Shown: positions 29,859 through 37,876 of the stretch, in pieces
How positions within the stretch are numbered: the first letter of the stretch is position 1
Layout of the letters: each line of letters starts with the position of its first letter
Assembly: GCA_019918135.1 (NCBI GenBank)
Contig: WBZZ01001384.1
Location: forward strand, 96,001-160,000
DNA length: 64,000 bases
Source of the DNA: Paulinella micropora
Taxonomy: Eukaryota > Cercozoa > Imbricatea > Euglyphida > Paulinellidae
Direction of reading: 5' to 3'
The notes under the pieces: model-generated
What the model was told of the DNA's origin: nothing
Database searches by the model: none
What the model saw: only the letters and a program-made list of their open reading frames with translations
Program-made: the position numbers and the translations under genes

Positions 29859-30863
29859 ATGCGTGCTGGCATAGTACTAGTACTAGTTCTGTGTGTTTGG
29901 GACGCTGGAGCCTTACGTACTCCTTGGGGCGAAAAGAACTGCAGTGAGTGGCTGTCGGAGCTAGGCTCGGGGCTGCCAGGGCGCGGAGAGGGCGCCTGCC
30001 AAGTCCCGCGGATCCTGCACCAATTCGTGCCGCGCACGGCGCCGAACACGGAGTTGTTGTCTGTGTATCTGGACAGCAGCGCACGCTGGGGCGGCCTGTA
30101 CCATGGCTGGAAGTACTTGGCATGGAGCCCAGCGCAGCGGGAGTGTGTCTGGACACAGGCACAGCTGACGACTGTGGCGAGCCTCGACGAGATCGACGAG
30201 TTTGTGAAGTATCTGGTGCTGTTGCGTTTCGGGGGTGTGTTTGTGGACCTGAACCTAGGAGCCAAAGAAGTAATTGCGGAGCTGGTGCAGGGGCATCCTC
30301 GCCAATTACAAGCCTTGCTGTCGCTGGGGACGGGCGTGTTGGCGGCCTCGTGCGCAGGCAGCGAGATTACAGCTAGGATCGTGGACTGGCAGCGTCAGGA
30401 ACTGCAGCGAGAGGAAGTGGAGTGGCATGGGACCGACACCAGCTCGACCGCCCCGGGCAGGCCGCGCTCGTTGCACAGGGCTGCCTCGGAGGCGCTGGCT
30501 GCTTTCTTGTACGAGCGCGGGCTGGACAGCGACCCGGGGATAAAGCAGGACGGAGACGGAGCCTGGCTTCTCTTTGCTGCCGACCCCGGACAGCCCCCGT
30601 TGTCGGCGCTACAAAGGCTTGTACCCGAAACCTCAGCGGCGATGACGGCGTTGGAACCGGGCGCACGCACTCCTGGTTTCGTGCACTTTGCCGGTTTTAG
30701 TAAGGGCGGGATGGCTTATGTGGTAGTCGCGCTGGTGTTCTTGGCTTTAATATGTGTATGGTATTTCCGCCGTCCGGGCAGGGTGCCCAGAACGACGGAG
30801 GTGCAGTTTGCGGCGGTAGAGGGTTTTTGTGACGAGGAGGAGGAAACAAAGAATTCGCTCTAG
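29859..30863 (+). CDS. GT32-like (OCH1-type) glycosyltransferase, DXD degenerate
   Basis: 334 residues from the ATG at 29859, chosen because it starts a signal sequence (IVLVLVLCVWDAGAL). VPRILHQF near residue 50 and KYLVLLRFGGVFVDLN near 117-132 match the sugar-binding core of GT32 enzymes (P+IIHQ and YGGIYxDxD). The second Asp of the catalytic DXD is Asn here (DLN), so activity is doubtful. A TM helix lies at about 284-303, with a short acidic tail. Most GT32 enzymes are type II membrane proteins of the Golgi; this one is predicted type I, with its domain outside or luminal. G-tracts of 12-20 bases precede it (29725-29780). Confidence 0.65.
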   Translation: MRAGIVLVLVLCVWDAGALRTPWGEKNCSEWLSELGSGLPGRGEGACQVPRILHQFVPRTAPNTELLSVYLDSSARWGGLYHGWKYLAWSPAQRECVWTQAQLTTVASLDEIDEFVKYLVLLRFGGVFVDLNLGAKEVIAELVQGHPRQLQALLSLGTGVLAASCAGSEITARIVDWQRQELQREEVEWHGTDTSSTAPGRPRSLHRAASEALAAFLYERGLDSDPGIKQDGDGAWLLFAADPGQPPLSALQRLVPETSAAMTALEPGARTPGFVHFAGFSKGGMAYVVVALVFLALICVWYFRRPGRVPRTTEVQFAAVEGFCDEEEETKNSL

Positions 30864-30879
30864 TAATCATTATTAAAAT

Positions 30880-31060
30880 GTGTCGTTCGCTTTCCCTTTG
30901 TCGGAGGACGAGGCGTTCTGCGCTGCTGGCTTCCATGCTGCTTCACTTTTATTACAGCGTAGAATTCTAGGCCTGTACAGAGACAAATGGGATTTAAAAA
31001 GTCTAGCCCTGTCCGGAGACGACGCGTCTAACCAGAACAAGCACACAATTCTCACCCTCC
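30880..31060 (+). pseudogene. fragment of the F-box/LRR family
   Basis: The stretch around 31000-31055 (GTCCGGAGACGACGCGTCTA, then AACAAGCACACAATTCT) is nearly identical to 59458-59500 in the F-box/LRR gene. The part before it, in another frame, encodes LLASMLLHFYY, matching LMASMLIYFYE of the same gene, with the intervening ~200 bp missing. It is a deleted, frame-broken remnant. Confidence 0.65.
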
Positions 31061-32530
31061 CTCTCCCTAAATCTCAGCGCCAAGATTAACACTTTGTCGA
31101 GGATTTTTTTTTATTAATTTTGTACATTCTTAAGGAGCAGCGGTGTGAGAAAAGGCAGCAAGGAGAAGGGAGGGGGGAGGGGCGCGCTGAAAAAGTACAA
31201 TTCTTTTTAATTAAATTTCGACAGTCTTAGGCTTTGGGCACCCGAGAGCTAGCAAATGGACGGGGATAGGATAGAAGGAGGGGGCAAGACAGAGGGAACG
31301 GGGAGGAGAGATGGAGAGGCGAAAGAGATGGGGGAAGGGGGGGGGGGGGCGCTTTCCCCCTTCCTTCCCTCTGCCTGAGCCCCCTGAGCCCGGGGGGCTC
31401 GAAGAAAAACTAAGCAGATACCACTGCGCCGAATCTGCAGGGAGGGGGGCGCTGCCCCCCACCCCCCACTTGGTACCCCCCTCTCCTTTAAATTTGTCTT
31501 CTACCTCCCCTCCTCTGCGCTCAGGGGGCCCAAGGAGCAACGGACGGGGAGGAAAAGGGGGGGGGGGAGGGCGCAGAAACTACAAAAAATGAATAAATAA
31601 ATTAAACGCTTCCAATATGCCCCCCCCCCCCGTTCTCAGTGCCAAGTATAAGACCGTCGAGCTTTAATGAAAAATCTTTGACTTTCTTGGCGCCCCCCCC
31701 CCCCCCCACACTTCTCTCTCCCGCTCGCTGTTCTTGGGCGGGGGGGGGGGGGGCGCCACCCTCCATCCTTTAAATTTGTCTTGTGCCTCCCCTCCCCTCT
31801 GATAACCCCCCCCCCCCCCGAGCCCGGGGGGCTCAAATAACAGGGGGCAGAATTGAAAAAAAAAACTAGGAAGATGCCACTGAGCCTATGCCGGGGGGGG
31901 GGGGGGCTAGCGAATGGAAGAGAAAGGAGAGAGGGAGGGAGGGAGGGAGGGAGGGAAGAGAGAGGTACGGGGGAGAAGTTTTGTGCACCTGCACATGCAC
32001 CTGTATGAGAACGAGCAGCACACCTTCTCACCCCTCGTGCGGCCGTCTGGAAAGAAAGAGCAGCGGGGAGAGGGCAGGGGGCGCTGAAAAATTTTAAGAA
32101 TATTTATTAAAGTTCAACAGTCTTAGACTTGGCACCGGAGTGGCTAACAAATGGATGGGGGGGGGGGGGAGGCGAGAGGGAGGGGGAAGAGAGAGGGATG
32201 GGAGAGAGGGGAGAAGAGCTACTAGTAGGGAAGGGGAGGGGGAAGACGAAATGAGCAAACCCCCCGTCCGAGAACTACTAGGAGGGGCGGGAGAGGATTT
32301 TCATGGCCCCATGCATGCACCTGTCTGAGAACGAGCAGCACACCCTGCCCCCTCCCCCTCGTGCGCCCGCCTGAGGAAGAAGCAGCGGGGAAAGGGAAGG
32401 CAGGAAGGAGAAGGAGCGCGCTGAAAAAGTACAATTTTTTTAATTAAATTTCGACAGTCTTAGATTTGGTAGCGGGGGGAGGAAACAAAGAACTCGCTCT
32501 AGTAGTCATTATTCAAATGTAAAGCAAAAC
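31061..32530. repeat. repeat field of short modules around 3' elements
   Basis: Three units each carry a GGGGAGG...GCGCGCTGAAAAAGTACAA lead, the reversed AT-rich element (TTAATTAAATTTCGACAG, TCTTAG; near 31206, 32101 and 32443), G-runs of 9-14 and purine repeats (GGGA near 31930-31960). GAGCCCCCTGAGCCCGGGGGGCTC near 31375 is palindromic. No coding-like frame was found. Confidence 0.65.
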
Positions 32531-32558
32531 CAGTCCTTGTCTTTAATAATAAAAAAGA

Positions 32559-33092
32559 TTATACTTTTTTCTTGCACGCAGAGTGTGCAGCGCGTGTGAA
32601 GCTACCAGAGTCGAAGGACTCGTACTGCAGCTTTAGCAGTAAAGCGCTGTCCAATAGTTCTTGTTCGTGCACAAATTCCTTCAACTTGGGGCTTGTGGCA
32701 AAAAATGTACGCAGTTTTACCCACTCTTGCTCTGCGTGCGCACCGTCAATATGTGTCGTTCTTTTACCACATGTGGCCTGAAATAGACACAACAACATTA
32801 CAAAGGATCCGAACACAAAACATAGACATCTAAACACGAACGAGCCTGACGGGTCCTGACAGACTCTGACCTTCTTGACCTTTTTGAGCACAGGCTCCGT
32901 GGGCGAGACGCTCGCGACTTTGCGGGCGCTTCGCTTTCCTGTCACAGGGCGCTCTTTGTTTGTGTCCCTGGCCTGCAGACACAAGCACAAAGTAAAGAAA
33001 CACAACACACAACACCAAACGCTCACCAGAAGCTTCCTCGGCGCTACCGTGCTGGTTGTAGCTCTCTTTGTATTTTTCATTCGTGGTGGCAT
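32559..33092 (-). CDS. small Lys-rich protein, three exons (spliced)
   Basis: A 177-codon frame is open throughout, but two Cys/Phe/Leu-rich stretches look like introns in frame: 33026-32973 and 32870-32778. Removing them gives exons of 22, 34 and 72 codons, about 128 residues. Exon 2 is basic (Lys/Arg with Pro/Thr), and exon 3 is helical with charged residues and ends in three Lys and Val before TAA. No family is recognised. A nuclear role is plausible from the basic exons. It lies just downstream of the 13-bp minisatellite. Confidence 0.6.
   Translation of the reverse strand: MPPRMKNTKRATTSTVAPRKLLVSVWCCVLCFFTLCLCLQARDTNKERPVTGKRSARKVASVSPTEPVLKKVKKVRVCQDPSGSFVFRCLCFVFGSFVMLLCLFQATCGKRTTHIDGAHAEQEWVKLRTFFATSPKLKEFVHEQELLDSALLLKLQYESFDSGSFTRAAHSACKKKV
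32778..32870 (-). other. predicted intron 2 (93 bp)
   Basis: AAG|GTCAGA donor and TGTGTCTATTTCAG|GCC acceptor. Phase 0, a multiple of three. The retained form would insert a hydrophobic Phe/Cys/Leu stretch into an otherwise charged protein. Confidence 0.55.
32973..33026 (-). other. predicted intron 1 (54 bp)
   Basis: CTG|GTGAGC is a consensus donor. CTTGTGTCTGCAG|GCC is a consensus acceptor with a pyrimidine/G-rich lead. Phase 0, and a multiple of three without a stop, so retention would be silent to frame. Confidence 0.65.
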
Positions 33093-33117
33093 ATCTGTGT
33101 CACGCCAAATTAAACGC

Positions 33118-34135
33118 AGACACAGACGACGGAACAGAAAATCAAAACAGAAAAACCGAAGCAGGAAACAGAAACAGAAGATCGAAACAGAAAACCGAAA
33201 CAGAAAATCAAAACAGAAAACCGAAACAGGAGATCAAAACAGAAAATCAAAACAGAAAATCGAAACAGAAAACCGAAACAGGAAATCGAAACAGAAAATC
33301 GAAACAAGAAATCAAAACAGGAAATCAAAACAGAAAATCGAAACAGAAAATCGAAACAGAAAATCGAAATAGGAAACAGAAACAGAAAATCGAAATAGGA
33401 AACAGAAACAGAAAACCGAAACAGAAAATTGAAACAAGAAATCAAAACAGAAAATCGAAACGGGAAACAGAAACAGAAAACCGAAACAGAAAATCAAAAC
33501 AGAAAACCGAAACAGGAAACAGAAACAGAAAACAGAAACAGAAAACCGAAACAGGAAATCGAAACAAGAAATCAAAACAGAAAATCAAAACAGAAAATCG
33601 AAACAGAAAATCGAAATAGGAAATCGAAACAGAAAATCAAAACAGAAAATCAAGACAGAAAATCAAAACAGAAAATCGAAACAGAAAATCAAAACAGAAA
33701 ATCAAAACAGAAAAACAAAACAGAAAAACAAAACAGGAAACAGAAACAGAAAACCGAGACAGAAAATCGAAACAAGAAATCAAAACAGAAAAACAAAACA
33801 GAAAATCGAAACAGGAAACCGAAACAGAAAATCGAAACAGGAAACCGAAACAGAAAATCGAAACAAGAAATCAAAACAGAAAAACAAAACAGGAAATAGA
33901 AACAGAAAACCGAAACAGAAAACCAAAACAAGAAATCAAAACAGAAAATCGAAACAGGAAACAGAAACAGAAAATCGAAACATGAAATCGAAACAAAGAA
34001 ATCAAAACAGAAAATCGAAACAGAAAATCAAAACAGAAAATCGAAACAGGAAACAGAAACAGGAAATTGAAACAGACGACGAAACAAGAAACCAAAACAG
34101 AAAATCGAAACAGACGACGAAACAGGCAATCGAAA
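33118..34135 (+). repeat. 13-bp minisatellite, about 1 kb
   Basis: About 80 copies of AAAATCGAAACAG and close variants (AGGAAACAG, AAAACCGAAACAG, AAAATCAAAACAG), bounded on both sides by CAGACGACGRAACAG. Because 13 is not a multiple of three, each frame cycles every 39 bp and all three forward frames spell the same 13-residue repeat (KIETENRNRKSKQ). Long frames here are artefacts of that arithmetic. Confidence 0.95.
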
Positions 34136-34487
34136 GCTTTGCAGTTTAATTGTGAGCAGAAGAAATCAACGAAATGGAAACCAAAGAAAAAGGCAACCAA
34201 ACATCACAAAATGGCAAACAGCACAAAAAAGACAAAACATCCCGGTAGTCGCTTTGGTGTTTGTAGCTTTGTGTTTTGGTGTGTTTGAGAATAAAACAAA
34301 CAAAAAAAAAACAAAAAAAAAGTGGCAAGAAAAAGGCGACCACTTGGCTTTTTGCACTTTTATTATTATTTTTTTGTTTATCCATCTGTCTGTTCTGTTC
34401 TGTTCTGTTCTGCCTATCTGTTCTATTATGTTCTGTTCTGTTTTGTTCCGTCTGTTTGTCTGTTTGTGTGTGTTGACGTGCGCAGTC
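34136..34487. other. intergenic, A-rich then TCTGTTCTG repeats
   Basis: An A-rich stretch includes AATAAAAC near 34290. A TTCTGTTCTG pentanucleotide run follows at about 34390-34470, just before the SET-like gene start. An in-frame continuation of the downstream frame exists here but is repeat-coded. Confidence 0.45.
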
Positions 34488-35573
34488 ATGCATTCCACGC
34501 GTGCGTCCCGCTGCTTAGAGTGCCGCTTAGCTGAGCCAGCGGGTTTGCTATCATTTGCTCCCGATGGGGTTGAGCTGCTGAAGCCGGTGCCGGCCTGTAC
34601 AAGCTGCCTCGAGTCGCCACTGGGTTGGCCTCGGGACGACGACCCTAATCTGCGGGGGTCAGCTGAGGGCACGCTTGGGCACACTGTCTTTGCAGTGGCT
34701 AAGAACAGAGCGCTGACTGAGTTCGGAGCTTTTACTTCTCTGACGCTGAGCCCCGGGCAGACAGAACACCGCGGGCTGTTTTTTGGCGGTCGGGTTATTC
34801 CCCATCCCCACAACGCCTGCGCGCCCATGGTACTCGCAGGCCTTCGGTCCCTGCCTCACGCGCGGTCGGCCCCCCTGCTCCGTTCCGTGCGCAAGACAGC
34901 AGAGCCGTCAAGGCAGCAGCAGCTCGAATTGGTTCGCGCGGCGCCTCCCGGCACGCGCACAACGCACCTCCTTTCGTGGGCCGACCGGTTGGTCTGTATC
35001 GACGGCTACAAAGATCTGCAACGCTATAAACAGTCCCAAGTTAACATACTTGGTGTGCTGTCGAGCCTTGATGGCTCCTGGGAGAAATTTATGACCGAAC
35101 CCGGAGGCAAATCGATTATATTCCACTTACCACCGGACAAACGCTACTTTGGTAGCGCTCAGCTAGTTAACAGCAGAGATTCGCGCCCGCTGTTACTTTC
35201 CCGTTCTACGCCCTATAGCCACCCTGCTTCGCGTAGGCCTTATCTTGCGTGCGCAACAGGCCCGCGTGCTACATTCTTCGCCGGGAACGAACTTTTCTGG
35301 GACTATGCGATTGACCTGGACAGTGCGCAGCCACCGCCAGGGCGCCTTCGGGTTACGACCCGGCAGCGCCTGGCCTATGCAACTCCGTCCTCTTCTTCTT
35401 CTTCTTCTTTAGCAGGAGCGTTTGAGCGTCCTTCGCCAACGATACGAGCTATTTCCCTTGTCTTTGCCACCGCCAAGATCCGGAGCAAGCAATTTTTGGA
35501 TAATGATTTAGGCTTTTGCAAGGCTGTTGGCCTTGACCGGGCGGCCGTCCAGGCATCGAAGTCGCGCTCCTAG
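34488..35573 (+). CDS. divergent SET-domain-like protein
   Basis: 361 residues from the ATG at 34488. Two CxxC pairs near the N-terminus (CLEC, CTSC) may bind zinc. Toward the C-terminus the order AQLVNSRDSRP (residues ~225-235), about 35 residues, then AGNELFWDY (~266-274) copies the SET pattern ARFINHSCxPN...AGEELTFDY. The invariant NHS is NSR here, so methyltransferase activity is uncertain. A Ser run lies near residue 305. SET proteins methylate lysine on histones or other proteins, and a histone H3-like gene is present at 5.2-5.7 kb. The 3' element with TTTTTAATTAAAAG follows at 35594. The call rests on motif spacing only. Confidence 0.45.
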   Translation: MHSTRASRCLECRLAEPAGLLSFAPDGVELLKPVPACTSCLESPLGWPRDDDPNLRGSAEGTLGHTVFAVAKNRALTEFGAFTSLTLSPGQTEHRGLFFGGRVIPHPHNACAPMVLAGLRSLPHARSAPLLRSVRKTAEPSRQQQLELVRAAPPGTRTTHLLSWADRLVCIDGYKDLQRYKQSQVNILGVLSSLDGSWEKFMTEPGGKSIIFHLPPDKRYFGSAQLVNSRDSRPLLLSRSTPYSHPASRRPYLACATGPRATFFAGNELFWDYAIDLDSAQPPPGRLRVTTRQRLAYATPSSSSSSSLAGAFERPSPTIRAISLVFATAKIRSKQFLDNDLGFCKAVGLDRAAVQASKSRS

Positions 35574-35593
35574 CTGTCTGTCATTTCCAAGTA

Positions 35594-35622
35594 CAAGACT
35601 TTGTCGCGTTTTTAATTAAAAG
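35594..35622 (+). terminator. 3' element after SET-like gene
   Basis: CAAGACTTTGTCGCG then TTTTTAATTAAAAG, about 20 bp after the stop. This is the same element found in the repeat modules (AAGACTTTGTCGAGTTTTAA), here in a normal gene-end position with ATTAAA. Confidence 0.5.
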
Positions 35623-36027
35623 AGATTTCATACTTTCTGTGCAGCTGTAGCCTCGCCGGTTTTATCTCAATGAAAACTGGCGAGGCTCCGCTATCCACAC
35701 CCATCCATAGTCACGAGGCGGGGGAGGAGGGCGCGGCCACTGTTTGCGCTTGTCCTTGCGCTTCGCGAGCATCTCTCTTTGCTTCCCCTGCCTTTGCCTA
35801 CACACAAACACACACCAATACAAAATTTGGGTTTTCAGACTTTGTAACACTTTTTTTCGGGGGGGGGGGGGGAAGGGGGAGGAGGGGAGAGGACATAAAT
35901 AAGAGAAAGGGGAGGGGAGAGAGAGAAAGTTTCTGAGGAGGGAGAGAGAGGGGGGGGGGGGGGTGGAAAGAGCGCGTGAAGAATCAAGAAAGAGAAAGCT
36001 GTAAAATTAAATAGCCGTTTGCAAGCA
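35623..36027. other. intergenic, no gene seen
   Basis: It contains AAAACTGGCGAGGC facing CCTCGCCGGTTTT (a near-perfect inverted repeat at about 35652-35688), then a G-run and GGGAGAGAGA filler. The short plus-strand frame at 35670 is not protein-like. Confidence 0.4.
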
Positions 36028-36267
36028 ATGGAATATCCTAGCCAGCCGCTTCCAGTCAATAGTGCCAAACCAGACTTCAACATTCGCAGCTTTCTGGAAG
36101 CGCAGACACATTTCAACACAGCCCTTACCCAGCAATGCCAAACACTGGTCCTGTCGTTTCACATGCTTGAACAACAAATAGCCCAGCGTCTGCGGCGGCT
36201 GGAATTGCGCTTAGCAGACATGGAAATGCTGCTGGCCCGCATGAAAGCTTTCCCGGAGAAACATTAA
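36028..36267 (+). CDS. small helical/coiled-coil protein
   Basis: 79 residues from the ATG at 36028. A Pro-rich start is followed by a continuous amphipathic helix: QQIAQRLRRLELRLADME has Leu/Ile at heptad positions. No family is recognised. The size and coiled coil would suit an oligomerising accessory protein. It converges on the C2H2 gene. Confidence 0.5.
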   Translation: MEYPSQPLPVNSAKPDFNIRSFLEAQTHFNTALTQQCQTLVLSFHMLEQQIAQRLRRLELRLADMEMLLARMKAFPEKH

Positions 36268-36375
36268 AGAAAATAGGGAGCAAGGAGGGGAGGGGGTCGC
36301 GCGTTTTCAAACGGCTTTTGTAGGCACTCGTGGCTTTATTAAAAAATACAGATTTCTTCTCCCCGCTGGTTTCCG

Positions 36376-37107
36376 TTATATGACGGGGGATGCGTGTGGT
36401 GCGTGCACCAGCCCGTGTGCGCGTAGAGCCTGCGGAGAGGCAAAGGCCTTTGAGCAGCCCTGCCGTTGGCAGACAAAGGGTCTTTCGCCGGTGTGCAACC
36501 TCCTGTGATTCTGCCAATTCACCTTTTGTGTAAATTCGCGACCGCAAAACTCGCAGTGGTACGGCTTGACTTTGTCGTGGATCCTAAGGTGTAGGCGCAA
36601 GCTGGCCGGGCGCTTAAGCAAACTGCCGCACACGTGGCAGGCGGTGGTGGGGTACGGAGGCGGAGTCGGGGGCGGGCCACTGCTTGTAAGCCCCGCGTGG
36701 GGCACGACCGTCGAGTGCAGCTTTAGCGTCCAACTAGTACTGAAGGACTTGTGGCAGCCCGGCAGGGTACACACAAAGGGACTATCACCGCTGTGCAGTC
36801 TCAGGTGAGACTGCAGGCTAGACTTCTGTGCAAACTTGCGTGCACAGTCGGGGCACTCGTACGGCTTGGAATGGACGTTGAGATGGGACCTAAAGCTGCT
36901 CCTGTGCTTGGCCCTAAACCCGCAAAGCGTGCATTGCAGGTCCTGGGGCAATGGCGCCAAGTGTTGGCGGTGGGTCCCCATATGCCTTCGCCAAGCCGCG
37001 TAAGACTTTGTCTCGCGCGGGCAATGAATGCAGCGCCATCTCGCTGTCACTAGTATCTGCTTCCCTTTTCTTTCTCCGCTAGTCACACTGGGCCTCTCAG
37101 CTGTGCT
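36376..37107 (-). CDS. C2H2 zinc-finger protein, seven fingers
   Basis: About 243 residues from the ATG at 37107 (an earlier in-frame start adds a Ser/Arg/Glu repeat coded by a CT microsatellite). Seven fingers follow one another: CIHC, CTLC, CPDC, CTLPGC, CHVC, CEFC and CQRQGC, each with the HxxxH-type pair. The linker between fingers 6 and 7 is the classical HTGERPF. Two fingers have the CxxxxC spacing of TFIIIA-like fingers. Arrays of this kind bind specific DNA, so a transcription-factor role, perhaps captured from a host, is likely. Classical TGERP linkers are commonest in animals. There is no intron. Confidence 0.85.
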   Translation of the reverse strand, partial: STAERPSVTSGERKGKQILVTARWRCIHCPRETKSYAAWRRHMGTHRQHLAPLPQDLQCTLCGFRAKHRSSFRSHLNVHSKPYECPDCARKFAQKSSLQSHLRLHSGDSPFVCTLPGCHKSFSTSWTLKLHSTVVPHAGLTSSGPPPTPPPYPTTACHVCGSLLKRPASLRLHLRIHDKVKPYHCEFCGREFTQKVNWQNHRRLHTGERPFVCQRQGCSKAFASPQALRAHGLVHAPHASPVI

Positions 37108-37269
37108 CATACGTACTCGACGGTTTTCTTGTGTGTATGCACTCTCTCTCTCTCTCTCTCTTTCTCTGGACCATGAGTCCCAGCCGGAGGGTGCCTTTAC
37201 CGAGAGAAGGGGGAGGGGGAGAGGGGGAGGCACCCCCCCTGCCGTGGCTCAACAGGGTGAACTTTTAGA

Positions 37270-37276
37270 TATAAAA
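37270..37276 (+). promoter_or_regulatory. TATA box for 37319 gene
   Basis: TATAAAATAAAAGG lies 43-49 bp before the ATG at 37319, a normal spacing for a short leader in a eukaryotic virus. Confidence 0.5.
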
Positions 37277-37318
37277 TAAAAGGGTTCAGCATTAAGCAGA
37301 GAGACGAACAAACCGAGC

Positions 37319-37696
37319 ATGCCACTATCAACGCTGCCGGGGAAGCTTCGTGCTTGGAGTACGACCGTTGTATGGTTGGAGGTCCTTGCCAAATACAAGA
37401 CGCTTGTCAGCCTTGGTCTGATACTTGCTGCAATCGGGCTCTATTGTGCATGGTTATATCGGACACAACATACACGACCCAAACGCGCCTTCTGGGACAC
37501 CCGCGCAGGACGCTGTCTGGGGAGCTGTGTTGACCCTGCAAGCGGTCTTTGCCCTAGTACTATCTATCAAGAAAGCTACCCAGAGTATGAGATTTTCGCC
37601 TGCGTAGCACTTCCAATGTGCGCTTGTTTTCTGGCCGCTGCCGTGATTGCAGCCAGTGTCCTTTTTGTGGGCGAAAGGGGCTCCGTTCTCCCGTGA
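37319..37696 (+). CDS. small two-helix membrane protein
   Basis: 125 residues. TM helices lie at about residues 31-50 (LVSLGLILAAIGLYC) and 92-118 (CACFLAAAVIAASVLFV). The loop between holds several Cys (CLGSC, LCPST) that may form disulphides. No family is recognised. A TATA box precedes it, and it stops in TGA. It may be an envelope or internal-membrane protein. Confidence 0.6.
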   Translation: MPLSTLPGKLRAWSTTVVWLEVLAKYKTLVSLGLILAAIGLYCAWLYRTQHTRPKRAFWDTRAGRCLGSCVDPASGLCPSTIYQESYPEYEIFACVALPMCACFLAAAVIAASVLFVGERGSVLP

Positions 37697-37853
37697 AACT
37701 CTCCCCCCCCCCCCCCTTCTTTTCCCTCCCCTTTAGTTCTTCTCCCCGGCCTCGAGCCTCTCCCCTCCTGCCCTCTACTGAGCAGCCTTAGCGGATCCGG
37801 GGATTTAGTTATGTGCTGGGAACATTAGCAACCTAGAATAAATGTCTTTCTTG

Positions 37854-37863
37854 TATATAAAAG
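37854..37863 (+). promoter_or_regulatory. TATA box for 37877 gene
   Basis: TATATAAAAG ends 13 bp before the ATG at 37877, close to a TATA consensus. AATAAATG about 15 bp upstream may be the polyadenylation signal of the preceding gene. Confidence 0.5.
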
Positions 37864-37876
37864 CAAATACGCGATA

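Noticed and set aside
29591..30265. Minus-strand frame opposite the GT32-like gene
   Set aside because: Pro/Ser-rich shadow; the plus strand has signal peptide, GT motif and TM anchor.
33068..33899. Lys/Asn/Glu-rich frames in the 33-34 kb minisatellite
   Set aside because: All frames give the same repeat because of the 13-bp period; no unique sequence or clear start.
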